DNA of 64,000 bases from Pseudoalteromonas sp. A25 (lineage in GTDB: Bacteria > Pseudomonadota > Gammaproteobacteria > Enterobacterales > Alteromonadaceae): contig NZ_AP021847.1 of NCBI RefSeq assembly GCF_009176705.1, positions 424,501 to 488,500 of the forward strand. Reading direction: 5' to 3'. This document shows, piece by piece, positions 1 through 7,484 of the stretch. Both the position numbers and the translations under genes were made by a program. Numbering within the stretch: the first letter of the stretch is position 1; every line of letters begins with the position of its first letter. The notes under the pieces are model-generated. The model was not told where the DNA came from. It was given only the letters and a program-made list of their open reading frames with translations, and did no database searches.

Positions 1-654
1 TGCCAAGCACAAGTTAAATTCATCTCAGGAGAATATGAAGCGGTAATCAATATTGCAGCAATGGCTGATGAAATAGAGCACAAAAATGGAGTTTTAGACA
101 CGCAAAAGTTTGGCCATGATTCTGTTTTAGTTTGTCGTTCATTTGCTAGTTTCGCGCTCTGCCTTAGTGGAAATATTCCACAAGCTTATGACTTAATGAG
201 TGATGTGCTAGAAGAATCTGAAACACGATCCACGCCGGATGTGATATCGAGTTTTCACGGCCAGTTAGGACTTTTAAGCTTATTTAGCTTTTTATCTTCG
301 GGTGATGAAAAAAATCTCGAACAGTGTCTTACGCACAGCAAACTAGGTGCTAGTTTGTCGGCTCGTTATGGCTTCAAATTTTACGAATTATTCAACTTGC
401 TGAATTTAGCTTGCGCAGAGGCATTTAAATTTCCTTCTGTACAAGGGGTGGAAGTTATAGAAAGCCGGCTTGAAGCAATGTTAGGCCTACCAATACATGC
501 GCCATTCTACCTGTACACCAGCCTTCGAATTTGTAACCTAATCGGTTGTGAAAATAAATTAAATTATATAAATCAAAAATTTACACAATCACTACACGCA
601 AGTGATGTACAATATATCAACACCTTCTTACAGGAAAATCAGCCATCATGCTAA
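1..654 (+). CDS. C-terminal part of a TPR-like helical protein (5' end outside window)
   Basis: The reading frame is already open at base 1 and runs to TAA at 652-654, so the gene begins upstream. The first ATG, at 61, is probably internal. About 217 residues are visible. They are helical, with repeated pairs of amphipathic helices (AYDLMSDVLEES, LSLFSFLSSGDEKNLEQCL) like the TPR tails of large regulators of the MalT or winged-helix type. No catalytic motif is seen in this part. The stop overlaps the ATG of the next gene by 7 bp, so the two are translationally coupled. Without the N-terminus the function cannot be assigned; a regulator with a TPR sensor tail is a guess from family resemblance. 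Confidence 0.6.
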   Translation, partial: CQAQVKFISGEYEAVINIAAMADEIEHKNGVLDTQKFGHDSVLVCRSFASFALCLSGNIPQAYDLMSDVLEESETRSTPDVISSFHGQLGLLSLFSFLSSGDEKNLEQCLTHSKLGASLSARYGFKFYELFNLLNLACAEAFKFPSVQGVEVIESRLEAMLGLPIHAPFYLYTSLRICNLIGCENKLNYINQKFTQSLHASDVQYINTFLQENQPSC

Positions 655-2156
655 GGACTTCGCTTTTTCTAACTGCATCGCTCATATCAAATTTGACGCT
701 CGCTCAAGACACAGCTCAAATTTACGACGTAATTTGTCCAACGGATGATGTTATTACGCAAGTATTGCCGAATCAAAGGAACTTTAAATTTTGTAGTTTT
801 ATTGATGCTAATTACCCTGAGCGTCGACCTGATATTGACAAACTTTATCACTCTTTCGCATGGGATGCTTTTGAAGCACTACTCAAAGAAAGTAATTTTC
901 CAGACAATGCAAATTGGGATGAACAAGAAACATATATCCCTCAAAAGTGTACAAACTATTCTGCTGATAGCTTTTCGGACTTTTTGAAACCTACTTGGCA
1001 TCAACAAGCTAGCGTTGATGCAAATATTGCGCTTCCCAAACCACATAACCCTTTATGGGATCAAGCTGGAAATCAGGTTGTACTAACTGCTTACCTAAAC
1101 GACATAGCCACAAGTAATTATTCTTTCGGCAATAACAAGAATGCACTTAAATCTGCCTCAGATCAGTTTGAGCTCTATACGAAGAGTAATAAAACTCTTT
1201 ACATAAAAAATTGGCAAACTGATAAGTCAAATGGCCCTTTATCCATTAAGCTGGCTTGGAAACAGCTAACAGCCTCAGATAAGGAGCAACAGTACTTTGT
1301 TTGGTATAACCCTAAAAATAGTAAAAAATATGGACTGGTTGCGTTTCATTTGGCAGCTAAGTTAGCATCTACCAACAATTATTGGGTTTGGACCACATTT
1401 AGTCATATTAATAATCTTGACGGCGAACACCCATCTTTTACGAACCCTGACTGCCCAGCAGAACAATGCCCAGTCAATATGTGCCCTCAAATAGTAAATG
1501 GAAAAAGAAAAACTCAGCTTGCTCGCGTCACGCCCATTGCAAAGCCTATTATCGAATATAATCAAATACGCCAAGATAATGCGGCTAAGGCAAAAAGTGT
1601 TAGTCAATATTATCAACTGGTTGGTGTTCAACGTCCACTTAATGCATTTGGTTTTACAGCAAACAAATCTAGTGAGGTAACACCTTTTTCAGATAAAGAA
1701 TTCAATGAGTCTGTTGCCATACCTAGTGGAAACATTCTCGCAAATGAAATAATCGAATGGGATCGCCAAGCCAATAGTAGCTGTATGAGTTGTCATTCGA
1801 AAGCTGTAATTTGGGCGAATATTAGTACATCCAATGACAAAAATTGTGACAGTATTTCAGATGCAAGCATTGAGCGTATTGGAGACAGTCAGCAAGCGGA
1901 AATTTTTAATTTAATTAAAGGAAAAAAGTGCGCTTACGCTAATAGTTACCAACTAGGCCCAGATAAAAAATCACAATGTTTACAAAAATCTTCTGGTAAT
2001 GATAATTGCCCCCAGGTTTTATTTTTAGACAGAGGCTGGTATGGGCAAGGTTTTCAATTTACTAAAGACTCTCTGACCGGACATACACCAGCATCAGATT
2101 TTATATGGTCGTTATACGACGCAAAATTACAAACCAAGCAAAAAGGAAACAAATAA
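648..2156 (+). CDS. Exported protein with a single c-type haem motif (CxxCH)
   Basis: 502 residues. The N-terminus (LFLTASLISNLTLAQ) is a signal peptide with likely cleavage near residue 20, so the protein is periplasmic or secreted. One CxxCH motif (CMSCHS) lies near residue 378, the signature for covalent haem c attachment. There are further cysteine clusters, including CPAEQCPVNMCP near residue 273, that could be disulfide-bonded or bind metal. The protein is far longer than a small monohaem cytochrome, with the haem motif in the C-terminal third, and I do not recognise the remaining domain. It overlaps the upstream gene by 7 bp, and its TAA shares a base with the next ATG. A redox or sensory role is inferred from the motif only. 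Confidence 0.65.
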   Translation: MLRTSLFLTASLISNLTLAQDTAQIYDVICPTDDVITQVLPNQRNFKFCSFIDANYPERRPDIDKLYHSFAWDAFEALLKESNFPDNANWDEQETYIPQKCTNYSADSFSDFLKPTWHQQASVDANIALPKPHNPLWDQAGNQVVLTAYLNDIATSNYSFGNNKNALKSASDQFELYTKSNKTLYIKNWQTDKSNGPLSIKLAWKQLTASDKEQQYFVWYNPKNSKKYGLVAFHLAAKLASTNNYWVWTTFSHINNLDGEHPSFTNPDCPAEQCPVNMCPQIVNGKRKTQLARVTPIAKPIIEYNQIRQDNAAKAKSVSQYYQLVGVQRPLNAFGFTANKSSEVTPFSDKEFNESVAIPSGNILANEIIEWDRQANSSCMSCHSKAVIWANISTSNDKNCDSISDASIERIGDSQQAEIFNLIKGKKCAYANSYQLGPDKKSQCLQKSSGNDNCPQVLFLDRGWYGQGFQFTKDSLTGHTPASDFIWSLYDAKLQTKQKGNK

Positions 2157-2425
2157 TGAGTAACCAAGAAATCAAAAAGCAAGAAATGGAAGAAAAGTAT
2201 TCGTACTTAGCGTCTCTTTACGAAATGTATGTTAATGGTGGTATAGATAAAATGACTGATGTCGGTCTAAACAAGTATATTGAAGACTACTGTCCGTTCA
2301 TGCCTGAAAAGCTTCAGAACATGTTGCAAGATATGCCTATTGGTGGCCAATTTGATCAATCTCAGCTAACTGAATTATTAAAATCTGCCGAAGAGCAAAT
2401 GTTAGACAACCCAATTACTTGGTAA
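2156..2425 (+). CDS. Small acidic protein of unknown function, 89 aa
   Basis: The ATG at 2156 overlaps the upstream stop (TAATG) and is preceded by AAAGGAAAC, a good ribosome-binding site. An earlier in-frame ATG at 2105 lies inside the haem-protein gene and is unlikely. The product (MSNQEIKKQEMEEKY...NPITW) is acidic, helical, without signal peptide, membrane segment or cysteine pair (one Cys). It contains a proline-rich turn (CPFMPEKL) and ends in NPITW. I do not recognise the family. Its tight coupling on both sides suggests a partner of the exported haem protein or of the next gene product. Confidence 0.6.
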   Translation: MSNQEIKKQEMEEKYSYLASLYEMYVNGGIDKMTDVGLNKYIEDYCPFMPEKLQNMLQDMPIGGQFDQSQLTELLKSAEEQMLDNPITW

Positions 2426-2437
2426 GGCAGAAAATTG

Positions 2438-3391
2438 ATGCAGTTGCTTAATAAAACACAATTAGAAAACCTAGGTAGTCTTTTTGCAAGCTCAGTAGCT
2501 GCATCATTTTCTAAGGTGCAAAATATCGCGGAAACTTTCAATAGTACATTCTATTTTGAATCTCGAATATCTGACGACGATCAAGTCGACTTTTTGGCAA
2601 GAGTCGAACGTCTAAACGCCATAGAGCTAAAAGAGTTTCTGATTTCTAATGATCTTCAATCCAGTCATTTTTGGCTAATTGATATCATTGATTCTTGGAC
2701 ACAAACAACCCACCCTTTTAGAAACAAATTAGAGAGTATCTGGTTGGAATGGGATAACATCGCCTCTCTGGATGAGGGAAGATTTGGTATCAGTTTCACA
2801 TTTCATCCTAAGATACGTAACAAACCAGAGACTATAAAGCGATGGTTGCTTGCAAATATACCTAATACCATGCTTCAAATAGAAAGCTTAAACAGGTATG
2901 CCTCTCAAGCACTACCCGCTGAGTTAATACATTTTACACTTATGTTACAGCGTGAGAACGTTGAGAATAAATTTTACACTCATGTTCAACTAGGGAAGCT
3001 AGAGCTATTTTACGAGTTTATTCATTGGACCCCTTTAAATTTAACTAATGAGAGAGACCAAAGCCTAGCAAATGTTTTAGGTACAACCTCATTATTCTTT
3101 GATGTCGACTTAAGCGATGTTAGAAGAAAAATTCCACACAGAACCAGTGTTAATTTTATTATGTCGGAAGGCATGGTGGAGCATCTTGGTCGGTCTACAC
3201 AATTACCAAGCCACTTTCTCAAAGTATACTCTTTGTGGAACTGTAATAACGAGGTTCAACCCAGACAAAAACAACTAAGCTTGGTTCAAACTAGGTGGCT
3301 GGAGCTGAAATGGGTTTATAAACATGGAGAGTTCACAGAAATTAAAGCATATTGGGGGTTCCATAAACCTAGCGTGAAACTATTCACATAA
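2438..3391 (+). CDS. Unknown cytoplasmic protein, 317 aa, last gene of the coupled run
   Basis: Starts at ATG 2438, 12 bp after the previous stop. The in-frame TTG at 2435 is less likely. GGCAG upstream is a weak ribosome-binding site. There is no signal peptide or membrane segment. The sequence is rich in aromatic residues and mixed alpha/beta (GRFGISFTFHPK, FYTHVQLGKLELFYEF, LELKWVYKHGEF). I recognise no domain. Same strand and spacing argue that it is the fourth gene of an operon with the TPR-like, haem-motif and 89-residue proteins. Confidence 0.6.
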   Translation: MQLLNKTQLENLGSLFASSVAASFSKVQNIAETFNSTFYFESRISDDDQVDFLARVERLNAIELKEFLISNDLQSSHFWLIDIIDSWTQTTHPFRNKLESIWLEWDNIASLDEGRFGISFTFHPKIRNKPETIKRWLLANIPNTMLQIESLNRYASQALPAELIHFTLMLQRENVENKFYTHVQLGKLELFYEFIHWTPLNLTNERDQSLANVLGTTSLFFDVDLSDVRRKIPHRTSVNFIMSEGMVEHLGRSTQLPSHFLKVYSLWNCNNEVQPRQKQLSLVQTRWLELKWVYKHGEFTEIKAYWGFHKPSVKLFT

Positions 3392-3743
3392 ATTTTATAT
3401 GGATGCGGCTAGGTGGGGTTTAAGCGACGCTTACGGTTCAAGCTGCGTTTCGTAGGGGGAAAATGAAGTAGCAGTAATGAGTGAGGCTATCCATAAAGAA
3501 CTCACTATAGTTATTGAAAATGGTGAAAAGTAAGAAAAGTTTCAGATTTATAGTATCTTAGTCCTGAAGTAATTAATACTTTTTGGCCACCTAGTTATGG
3601 GTTTCTCAGTACTGCCGCTCTTTCAGAATTTGCGAACAACCAACAAGGTTTATATATCTGATATTTAATGTAGAATTGCTGTCAATATAAGTCATTTGCC
3701 GCGGCTTATGTAGAAGTTTTAAGCCGCATTAAAAGGAAGTCTA
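3392..3743. other. Intergenic stretch, 352 bp
   Basis: No plausible gene. The only structure I can point to is a GC-rich inverted repeat at 3701-3727, just before the ribosome-binding site of the next gene. No clear intrinsic terminator follows the unknown gene ending at 3391. Confidence 0.5.
3701..3727 (+). promoter_or_regulatory. 5' leader hairpin before the outer-membrane protein gene
   Basis: GCGGCTTA (3701-3708) pairs perfectly with TAAGCCGC (3720-3727) around an 11-base loop. AAAAGGAAG (3731-3739) and ATG 3744 follow directly. An 8-bp stem ending four bases before the Shine-Dalgarno suggests a leader structure that could limit or protect translation initiation. There is no U-tract, so it is not a standard terminator. 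Confidence 0.4.
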
Positions 3744-4337
3744 ATGAATAAACTACTCTGTGCTGCAGCACTTGGTGCTGCGCTTTTCTCTGTGCCCAGT
3801 TTTGCAGACATTGGTATTACCGCATATGCAGGTCAAACGTTAAACCAAAAGATCAGTACTAGTAAAGGTCAAGAGCATGAAATTGTTGACGACACACACT
3901 TTGCTGTGAGTGTCGATCGTCACATCGACGGTGCTAAATATGGTATTTACTATAGTGTTTTTGAAAGTGAGTTAGAAAACAGCCCTACACATAAAGTTGA
4001 CTCTGAACTGTTGTTATTTCAAAGCGCAGTAAAGCGCCCAGTTACAGACAACTTGCAAACCTACCTCGGTGCACATCTCGGTGTTAACCGCATATCTACC
4101 AACTTTGTTAAAGATGATACCTTCTTTGCCACTGGTTTATTCGCAGGGCTTGATTACCAATTGGGTGCGGGGTTTAGTGTTGGTACAGAAGTTCGCTGGG
4201 TAGCCACCATAGTTAAAAACACCTCAGCGGTGAGCTGTGATAACAACCCTGATACGGCAGACACCTGTAGCTGGCATTTTGATAATGAATCGTTGAGCCA
4301 GTTTCAAGCAAGCGCCAATATCACTTATCGCTTTTAA
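3744..4337 (+). CDS. Small outer-membrane beta-barrel protein
   Basis: 197 residues. The signal peptide (LCAAALGAALFSVPSFA) is cut near residue 21. The mature part alternates polar and hydrophobic residues in strand-like stretches (DIGITAYAGQT, YGIYYSVFESE, LQTYLGAHLGVNR, SVGTEVRWVA). It ends NITYRF, and a terminal Phe after a final strand is the recognition signal for barrel assembly by BAM. Length and pattern fit an eight-stranded OmpW/OmpA-like barrel, although I cannot name the subfamily. Two cysteines (SCDNNPDTADTCSW) probably form a loop disulfide. It has its own leader with a hairpin and is followed by an inverted repeat at 4351-4377, so it appears monocistronic. Confidence 0.7.
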   Translation: MNKLLCAAALGAALFSVPSFADIGITAYAGQTLNQKISTSKGQEHEIVDDTHFAVSVDRHIDGAKYGIYYSVFESELENSPTHKVDSELLLFQSAVKRPVTDNLQTYLGAHLGVNRISTNFVKDDTFFATGLFAGLDYQLGAGFSVGTEVRWVATIVKNTSAVSCDNNPDTADTCSWHFDNESLSQFQASANITYRF

Positions 4338-4350
4338 TTAGGCTAACTAC

Positions 4351-4377
4351 TTGGGCTTTGCTGATTACAAAGCCCAA
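4351..4377 (+). terminator. Terminator-like hairpin after the outer-membrane protein gene
   Basis: TTGGGCTTTG pairs with CAAAGCCCAA around a 7-base loop, starting 14 bp after the stop. The stem is perfect over 10 bp. No U-run follows, so this may act as a Rho-associated or mRNA-stabilising hairpin rather than a strong intrinsic terminator. Confidence 0.5.
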
Positions 4378-4541
4378 CGTTCAATCTAAAATTGCTTGAG
4401 CCAACAGCAAATTGCTTTTGTTATAAAGCACCCGGAGGTTCACTCTCCTATTGCAAAACCTTCACTGTGTAACAGCCTGTAAGTGATAAGCCAACAATGC
4501 GCAACTATACTCCTGTTTCGTACTTTTAAAGGAGATGCATA

Positions 4542-4724
4542 ATGGCTGCGCAAACTGATGTTAATGGTCAAATTACTGATTTTGTGACTCAAACGCACAC
4601 TAAAGTGCTTGGTGGTAAAGCTACTTATTCCCTTAAAAAACTTGCCGTTGCAATACATCAAGCACAGGTTAAAGCACTCCCCCCTGTGAATGGCCAAGTG
4701 ACAGATTTGAAACGCACATGCTAA
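4542..4724 (+). CDS. Short R-body (RebB-like) protein, probably truncated
   Basis: 60 residues, preceded by AAAGGAG seven bases before ATG, so translation is likely. The N-terminal half (VNGQITDFVTQTHTKVLGG) matches the typical start of RebB-family proteins, which pattern as VN-QITD-VTQ-N-KVLG and polymerise into R-bodies, coiled protein ribbons. The rest does not continue like a Reb protein. Near the end a second VNGQVTD block appears, as if the start of another Reb copy had been fused in. Reb genes usually occur in tandem arrays with somewhat longer products. The stop lies 10 bp before a miniature repeat element, so this is probably a remnant of a reb array. Family recognition is by motif only. 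Confidence 0.55.
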   Translation: MAAQTDVNGQITDFVTQTHTKVLGGKATYSLKKLAVAIHQAQVKALPPVNGQVTDLKRTC

Positions 4725-4734
4725 AGGCGCTCTA

Positions 4735-4896
4735 ATACCAATTTTATTAATACATTGATCATTCTAGCGAGCTAAATAACTCATTAACTGCGTTATATAT
4801 TTCTCATGTAGAATAACTACATAGCGAAATATTTGCCTTGTTACTAAGCCATTTATCTGTCGCAATATCTGATCACCAATTTAATGCAATTGGTAT
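4735..4896 (+). repeat. 162-bp miniature element, copy 1
   Basis: Bounded by ATACCAATT and AATTGGTAT. It is nearly identical (two differences) to the reverse complement of 56122-56283 and shares a diverged core with 15065-15226, which also has exactly 162 bp. An internal hairpin pairs ATGTAG (4806-4811) with CTACAT (4817-4822), flanked by ATTTC and GAAAT. No coding capacity. This is a non-autonomous MITE-like repeat. Confidence 0.75.
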
Positions 4897-4911
4897 AATA
4901 TTTTTTAAAAA

Positions 4912-4940
4912 TGCAAAAAAGCCCAGAACGAGCTGGACTT
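4912..4940 (-). terminator. Rho-independent terminator of the EF-hand gene cluster
   Basis: Read on the minus strand, AGTCCAG pairs with CTGGGCT (one G-T pair) around a 6-base loop, followed by TTTTTT. It lies 50 bp after the last EF-hand gene and directly beside the miniature element. Confidence 0.65.
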
Positions 4941-4990
4941 TGGACGAGATAAAATACTCAAGGGGTTCTCCCAAGAGAAGTCTCCAGGGG

Positions 4991-5197
4991 TTACTTGTTA
5001 AATTCTTCTTGCGACAATTCGCCATCTTTGTTGGCATCAAGCTCATCAAACAATTTCATTAAGCTTTCAGATGCCGCCGCTTCACTTTTGCTGATCACGC
5101 CATCTTTGTTAGTGTCAAAATCTGCAAAAGTGCCAGCCATTGCCGATGCGCTCGCCAACAATACAAGTGTTGTAAATGCTACGTTTAGTGTTTTCAT
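4991..5197 (-). CDS. Exported two-EF-hand calcium-binding protein (third of three)
   Basis: 68 residues. Signal peptide (LNVAFTTLVLLASASAMA) with cleavage near residue 21. Two canonical EF-hand loops follow: DTNKDGVISKSE and DANKDGELSQEE, with Asp at positions 1, 3 (Asn) and 5 and Glu at 12, as needed for calcium. The mature protein is only about 47 residues, a single EF-hand pair. It is 11 bp from the upstream EF-hand gene and the terminator at 4912-4940 lies downstream, so the three genes probably form one unit. Such small periplasmic EF-hand proteins may buffer or sense calcium in sea water; that role is inferred. Confidence 0.75.
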   Translation of the reverse strand: MKTLNVAFTTLVLLASASAMAGTFADFDTNKDGVISKSEAAASESLMKLFDELDANKDGELSQEEFNK

Positions 5198-5208
5198 GGG
5201 TCATTCTC

Positions 5209-5430
5209 CTATTGCTTAAATTGTGCAAACTCTACTGGGGTAAGTTCGTTGTCTTTGTTGCTATCAAGCTTGCGGAATTGGCTTGCAAGCTCGCTTGATA
5301 CTTGCGCTTCAGTTGGGCTGATCACGCCGTCATTGTTGCTATCTAACGATGCAAATGAATACTCTGCCGCAAATGCAACTGCGCTCGCTAAAAATACGGA
5401 TGTTAAGGTAAAAACGCTTGTTAGTTTCAT
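5209..5430 (-). CDS. Exported two-EF-hand calcium-binding protein (second of three)
   Basis: 73 residues from the ATG at 5430. An upstream in-frame ATG (5442) is rejected because the GGAG ribosome-binding site lies between the two. Signal peptide (LTSVFTLTSVFLASAVAFA), then EF-hand loops DSNNDGVISPTE and DSNKDNELTPVE. The second loop has Asn in place of the usual Gly at position 6, which may weaken the bend and calcium affinity. It is a paralogue of both neighbours, showing local gene multiplication. Confidence 0.75.
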   Translation of the reverse strand: MKLTSVFTLTSVFLASAVAFAAEYSFASLDSNNDGVISPTEAQVSSELASQFRKLDSNKDNELTPVEFAQFKQ

Positions 5431-5482
5431 GTTGTACTCCAAACCATTAATTGCTGTTTTTTAATTTCATACCAGTTTAATG

Positions 5483-5507
5483 AGGTGGCCCTACATATCT
5501 GCCACCT
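5483..5507 (-). promoter_or_regulatory. Hairpin between the first and second EF-hand genes
   Basis: AGGTGGC and GCCACCT pair perfectly around an 11-base loop, beginning six bases after the stop of the first EF-hand gene on the minus strand. There is no U-run. It could be a processing or partial-termination hairpin giving the promoter-proximal gene higher expression. Confidence 0.4.
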
Positions 5508-5512
5508 AAACC

Positions 5513-5740
5513 CTATTCGCTCTTAAACTTTGCGAACTCCTCTGGGCTTAAGACGCCATTACCATCGGTATCTAAGTCTTTAAATTGCGCCATTAACTTT
5601 GGTAACGCTTTAGATTCACTTAAGCTAAGCGCGCCGTCACCATCTGAGTCAATTACAGAAAAAGAAGTACCTGCTTGCGCTGTTAGTGCAGCAGCAGACA
5701 GCGCTATAAACGAGATTGTAATAAGAGAGTTTTTCATCAT
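5513..5740 (-). CDS. Exported two-EF-hand calcium-binding protein (first of three)
   Basis: 75 residues, with AAGGAG just upstream of two consecutive ATGs (5740 and 5737). Signal peptide (LITISFIALSAAALTAQA) is followed by loops DSDGDGALSLSE and DTDGNGVLSPEE, both complete consensus calcium-binding EF-hands. It is divergent from the sensor-kinase operon starting at 6048, sharing a 307-bp intergenic region, so joint regulation is possible but not shown. Confidence 0.78.
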   Translation of the reverse strand: MMKNSLITISFIALSAAALTAQAGTSFSVIDSDGDGALSLSESKALPKLMAQFKDLDTDGNGVLSPEEFAKFKSE

Positions 5741-6047
5741 TTGGCTCCTTAAGTTGTGCTTTAACCAAACTAGCGCCTACTCGCTAGTGGCCGTTTTAGC
5801 TGCTAACGATTTGCCCGTCGCTTAGCAATTGCTTATGTCGCGCTTACTATTCCAACTTTAATGCCAGAACAAATAACCACAATAAAAACAATTGGTTATT
5901 ATTTATTAGCGCAACCAGTTCAGCATCGATTAAGAGAGTTTGTTGCTTAATTGCAACAAGCAATATCGCGAAAAACAATTATGCTAATTAAATCAATGTA
6001 TTAGCTTGTTGCTTTTTAACAACATAATGAATATCAAGGAGCGGGTG
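5741..6047. other. Divergent promoter region between EF-hand genes and glrK
   Basis: 307 bp, AT-rich toward glrK. It must hold the promoters for both directions. I see no confident sigma-70 or sigma-54 promoter; the best sigma-54-like match, at 5861-5876 on the minus strand, lacks the -12 GC. Confidence 0.4.
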
Positions 6048-7484
6048 ATGGATATAGAATGGTTAAAGTGGCCGCAATCTTTGTACTTTAGCAAGATCAA
6101 AAATTCGCCAGCTAAATTTTTTTCACAATCTTTAGGGCAACAGGCTCGATTGGCAATGCTTCTCGCACTTGTGCCTATTATCGCTTTAACTTTATGGTAT
6201 GCCCAGCAGCTCGCCAACCACCAGCAAGAGACCAATCACATTTATCAAATTAATCAATCTCTTATATTAAAATTCACGACATTAAAATCAGATATCTCAG
6301 CGTTAGAAAAAGCACACCTTAATAATCAGCTCTTAAATAATGCCAAACTGCAAAAAACGATCGAAAATAAATGGCTAACCACTAAAAAGAACATTGAATT
6401 TTTAAAAAACTCTCTTCCGTTTGAGCCACTTGTTGCGAAATGGCAACAACTACAAAAGCTAACCCCAAAAATAGGAGCGGTTGACGTTAATTACGAGCAA
6501 CTCCGTCAACAACTCAACGGCCTAGAAGCTAACTTTAATCAAGCCATACAAAGCCGACTTACTGATAGAGCTTCAGCGTTTGCCAAAATCAATCGCAATT
6601 TCCTATTTGGACTGCTGTTACTTATTCCATTGCTTAGTGTTATTTCTTTATTGGTGATCCGAAAAGTCACTCGCCAACTGAATGCATTTGAAACAGTCAT
6701 ATTGCAATTGGGCGGCGGTGATTACACACATCCCATTGAGCTACATGGCAGTGAAGAGTTTGTGGCTTTAGGTAAGGAGCTTGATTGGTTACGCAACGAG
6801 CTGCAACGTAGCCAAAAACAAAAGGATGCCTTTCTAAGACATGTTAGCCATGAGCTAAAAACGCCCCTTGCTTCTTTAAAAGAAGGTAATAGCCTGCTGC
6901 AAAGCGATAACTTTGGGCATATCACATCAGCTCAGCAACGTATTATACAAATTATGGACAAAGCGTTGTTTCGCTTGGCAACGCTCATTGACGATTTACT
7001 TAATTACAGTGCTGCCAACCATACCCTAGCTCATCAGTTTTGTACTTTTGAGCAACTCAAGTGTCAAGTGCTGCAACACTTTGAAGAACAACTCTCTTCG
7101 TCACAGTTAAATATTGAATGGATATACCGACAAAACCATACTGTGCTGCCTTACTTACCTGCCAAGTTAATTTTAACGCAACTGATGGGTAATGCCCTTC
7201 AGTACGCCAACTCAATGATAAAAATAAAATTTTATGCGCAGCAAAGACAGATATTTATTAATGTTATTGACGATGGCCCCGGCATAGACCCAAGTGAGCA
7301 ACACCAACTTATGCAACCCTTTTACCGTGGTAAACATAGCAACAATCATCAAGGCAGCGGCTTAGGTCTTGCCATTGTCGCTGAATGCGTAAAACAGCTT
7401 AGGGGTACAGCAAGGTGGCAACAAACCAGCGCAGGGGCACACATCTGTATTCAATTTCCTGAACAAGGAGATAAACATGCGTAA
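6048..7484 (+). CDS. glrK: Membrane sensor histidine kinase, GlrK/QseE type
   Basis: 478 residues from ATG 6048, chosen because AAGGAG lies six bases upstream; earlier in-frame starts lack one. First membrane segment is about residues 35-54 (MLLALVPIIALTLWYAQQL), followed by a periplasmic helical region and a second membrane segment about 184-204. A HAMP linker follows, then the phospho-acceptor box (HVSHELKTP, His268), N-box (LMGNALQYAN), and G-boxes DDGPGID and GSGLGLAIV. It autophosphorylates and passes phosphate to the GlrR-like regulator two genes downstream. Gene order kinase, lipoprotein, sigma-54 regulator matches the enterobacterial glrK-qseG-glrR locus, which supports the name. It overlaps qseG by 8 bp. 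Confidence 0.8.
   Translation: MDIEWLKWPQSLYFSKIKNSPAKFFSQSLGQQARLAMLLALVPIIALTLWYAQQLANHQQETNHIYQINQSLILKFTTLKSDISALEKAHLNNQLLNNAKLQKTIENKWLTTKKNIEFLKNSLPFEPLVAKWQQLQKLTPKIGAVDVNYEQLRQQLNGLEANFNQAIQSRLTDRASAFAKINRNFLFGLLLLIPLLSVISLLVIRKVTRQLNAFETVILQLGGGDYTHPIELHGSEEFVALGKELDWLRNELQRSQKQKDAFLRHVSHELKTPLASLKEGNSLLQSDNFGHITSAQQRIIQIMDKALFRLATLIDDLLNYSAANHTLAHQFCTFEQLKCQVLQHFEEQLSSSQLNIEWIYRQNHTVLPYLPAKLILTQLMGNALQYANSMIKIKFYAQQRQIFINVIDDGPGIDPSEQHQLMQPFYRGKHSNNHQGSGLGLAIVAECVKQLRGTARWQQTSAGAHICIQFPEQGDKHA

Noticed and set aside
5861..5876. Sigma-54-like promoter on the minus strand upstream of the first EF-hand gene (TGGCAT-N5-TTGGA)
   Set aside because: The -24 GG is present and spacing is right, but the nearly invariant GC at -12 reads GG, so it is not a credible sigma-54 promoter without experiment.
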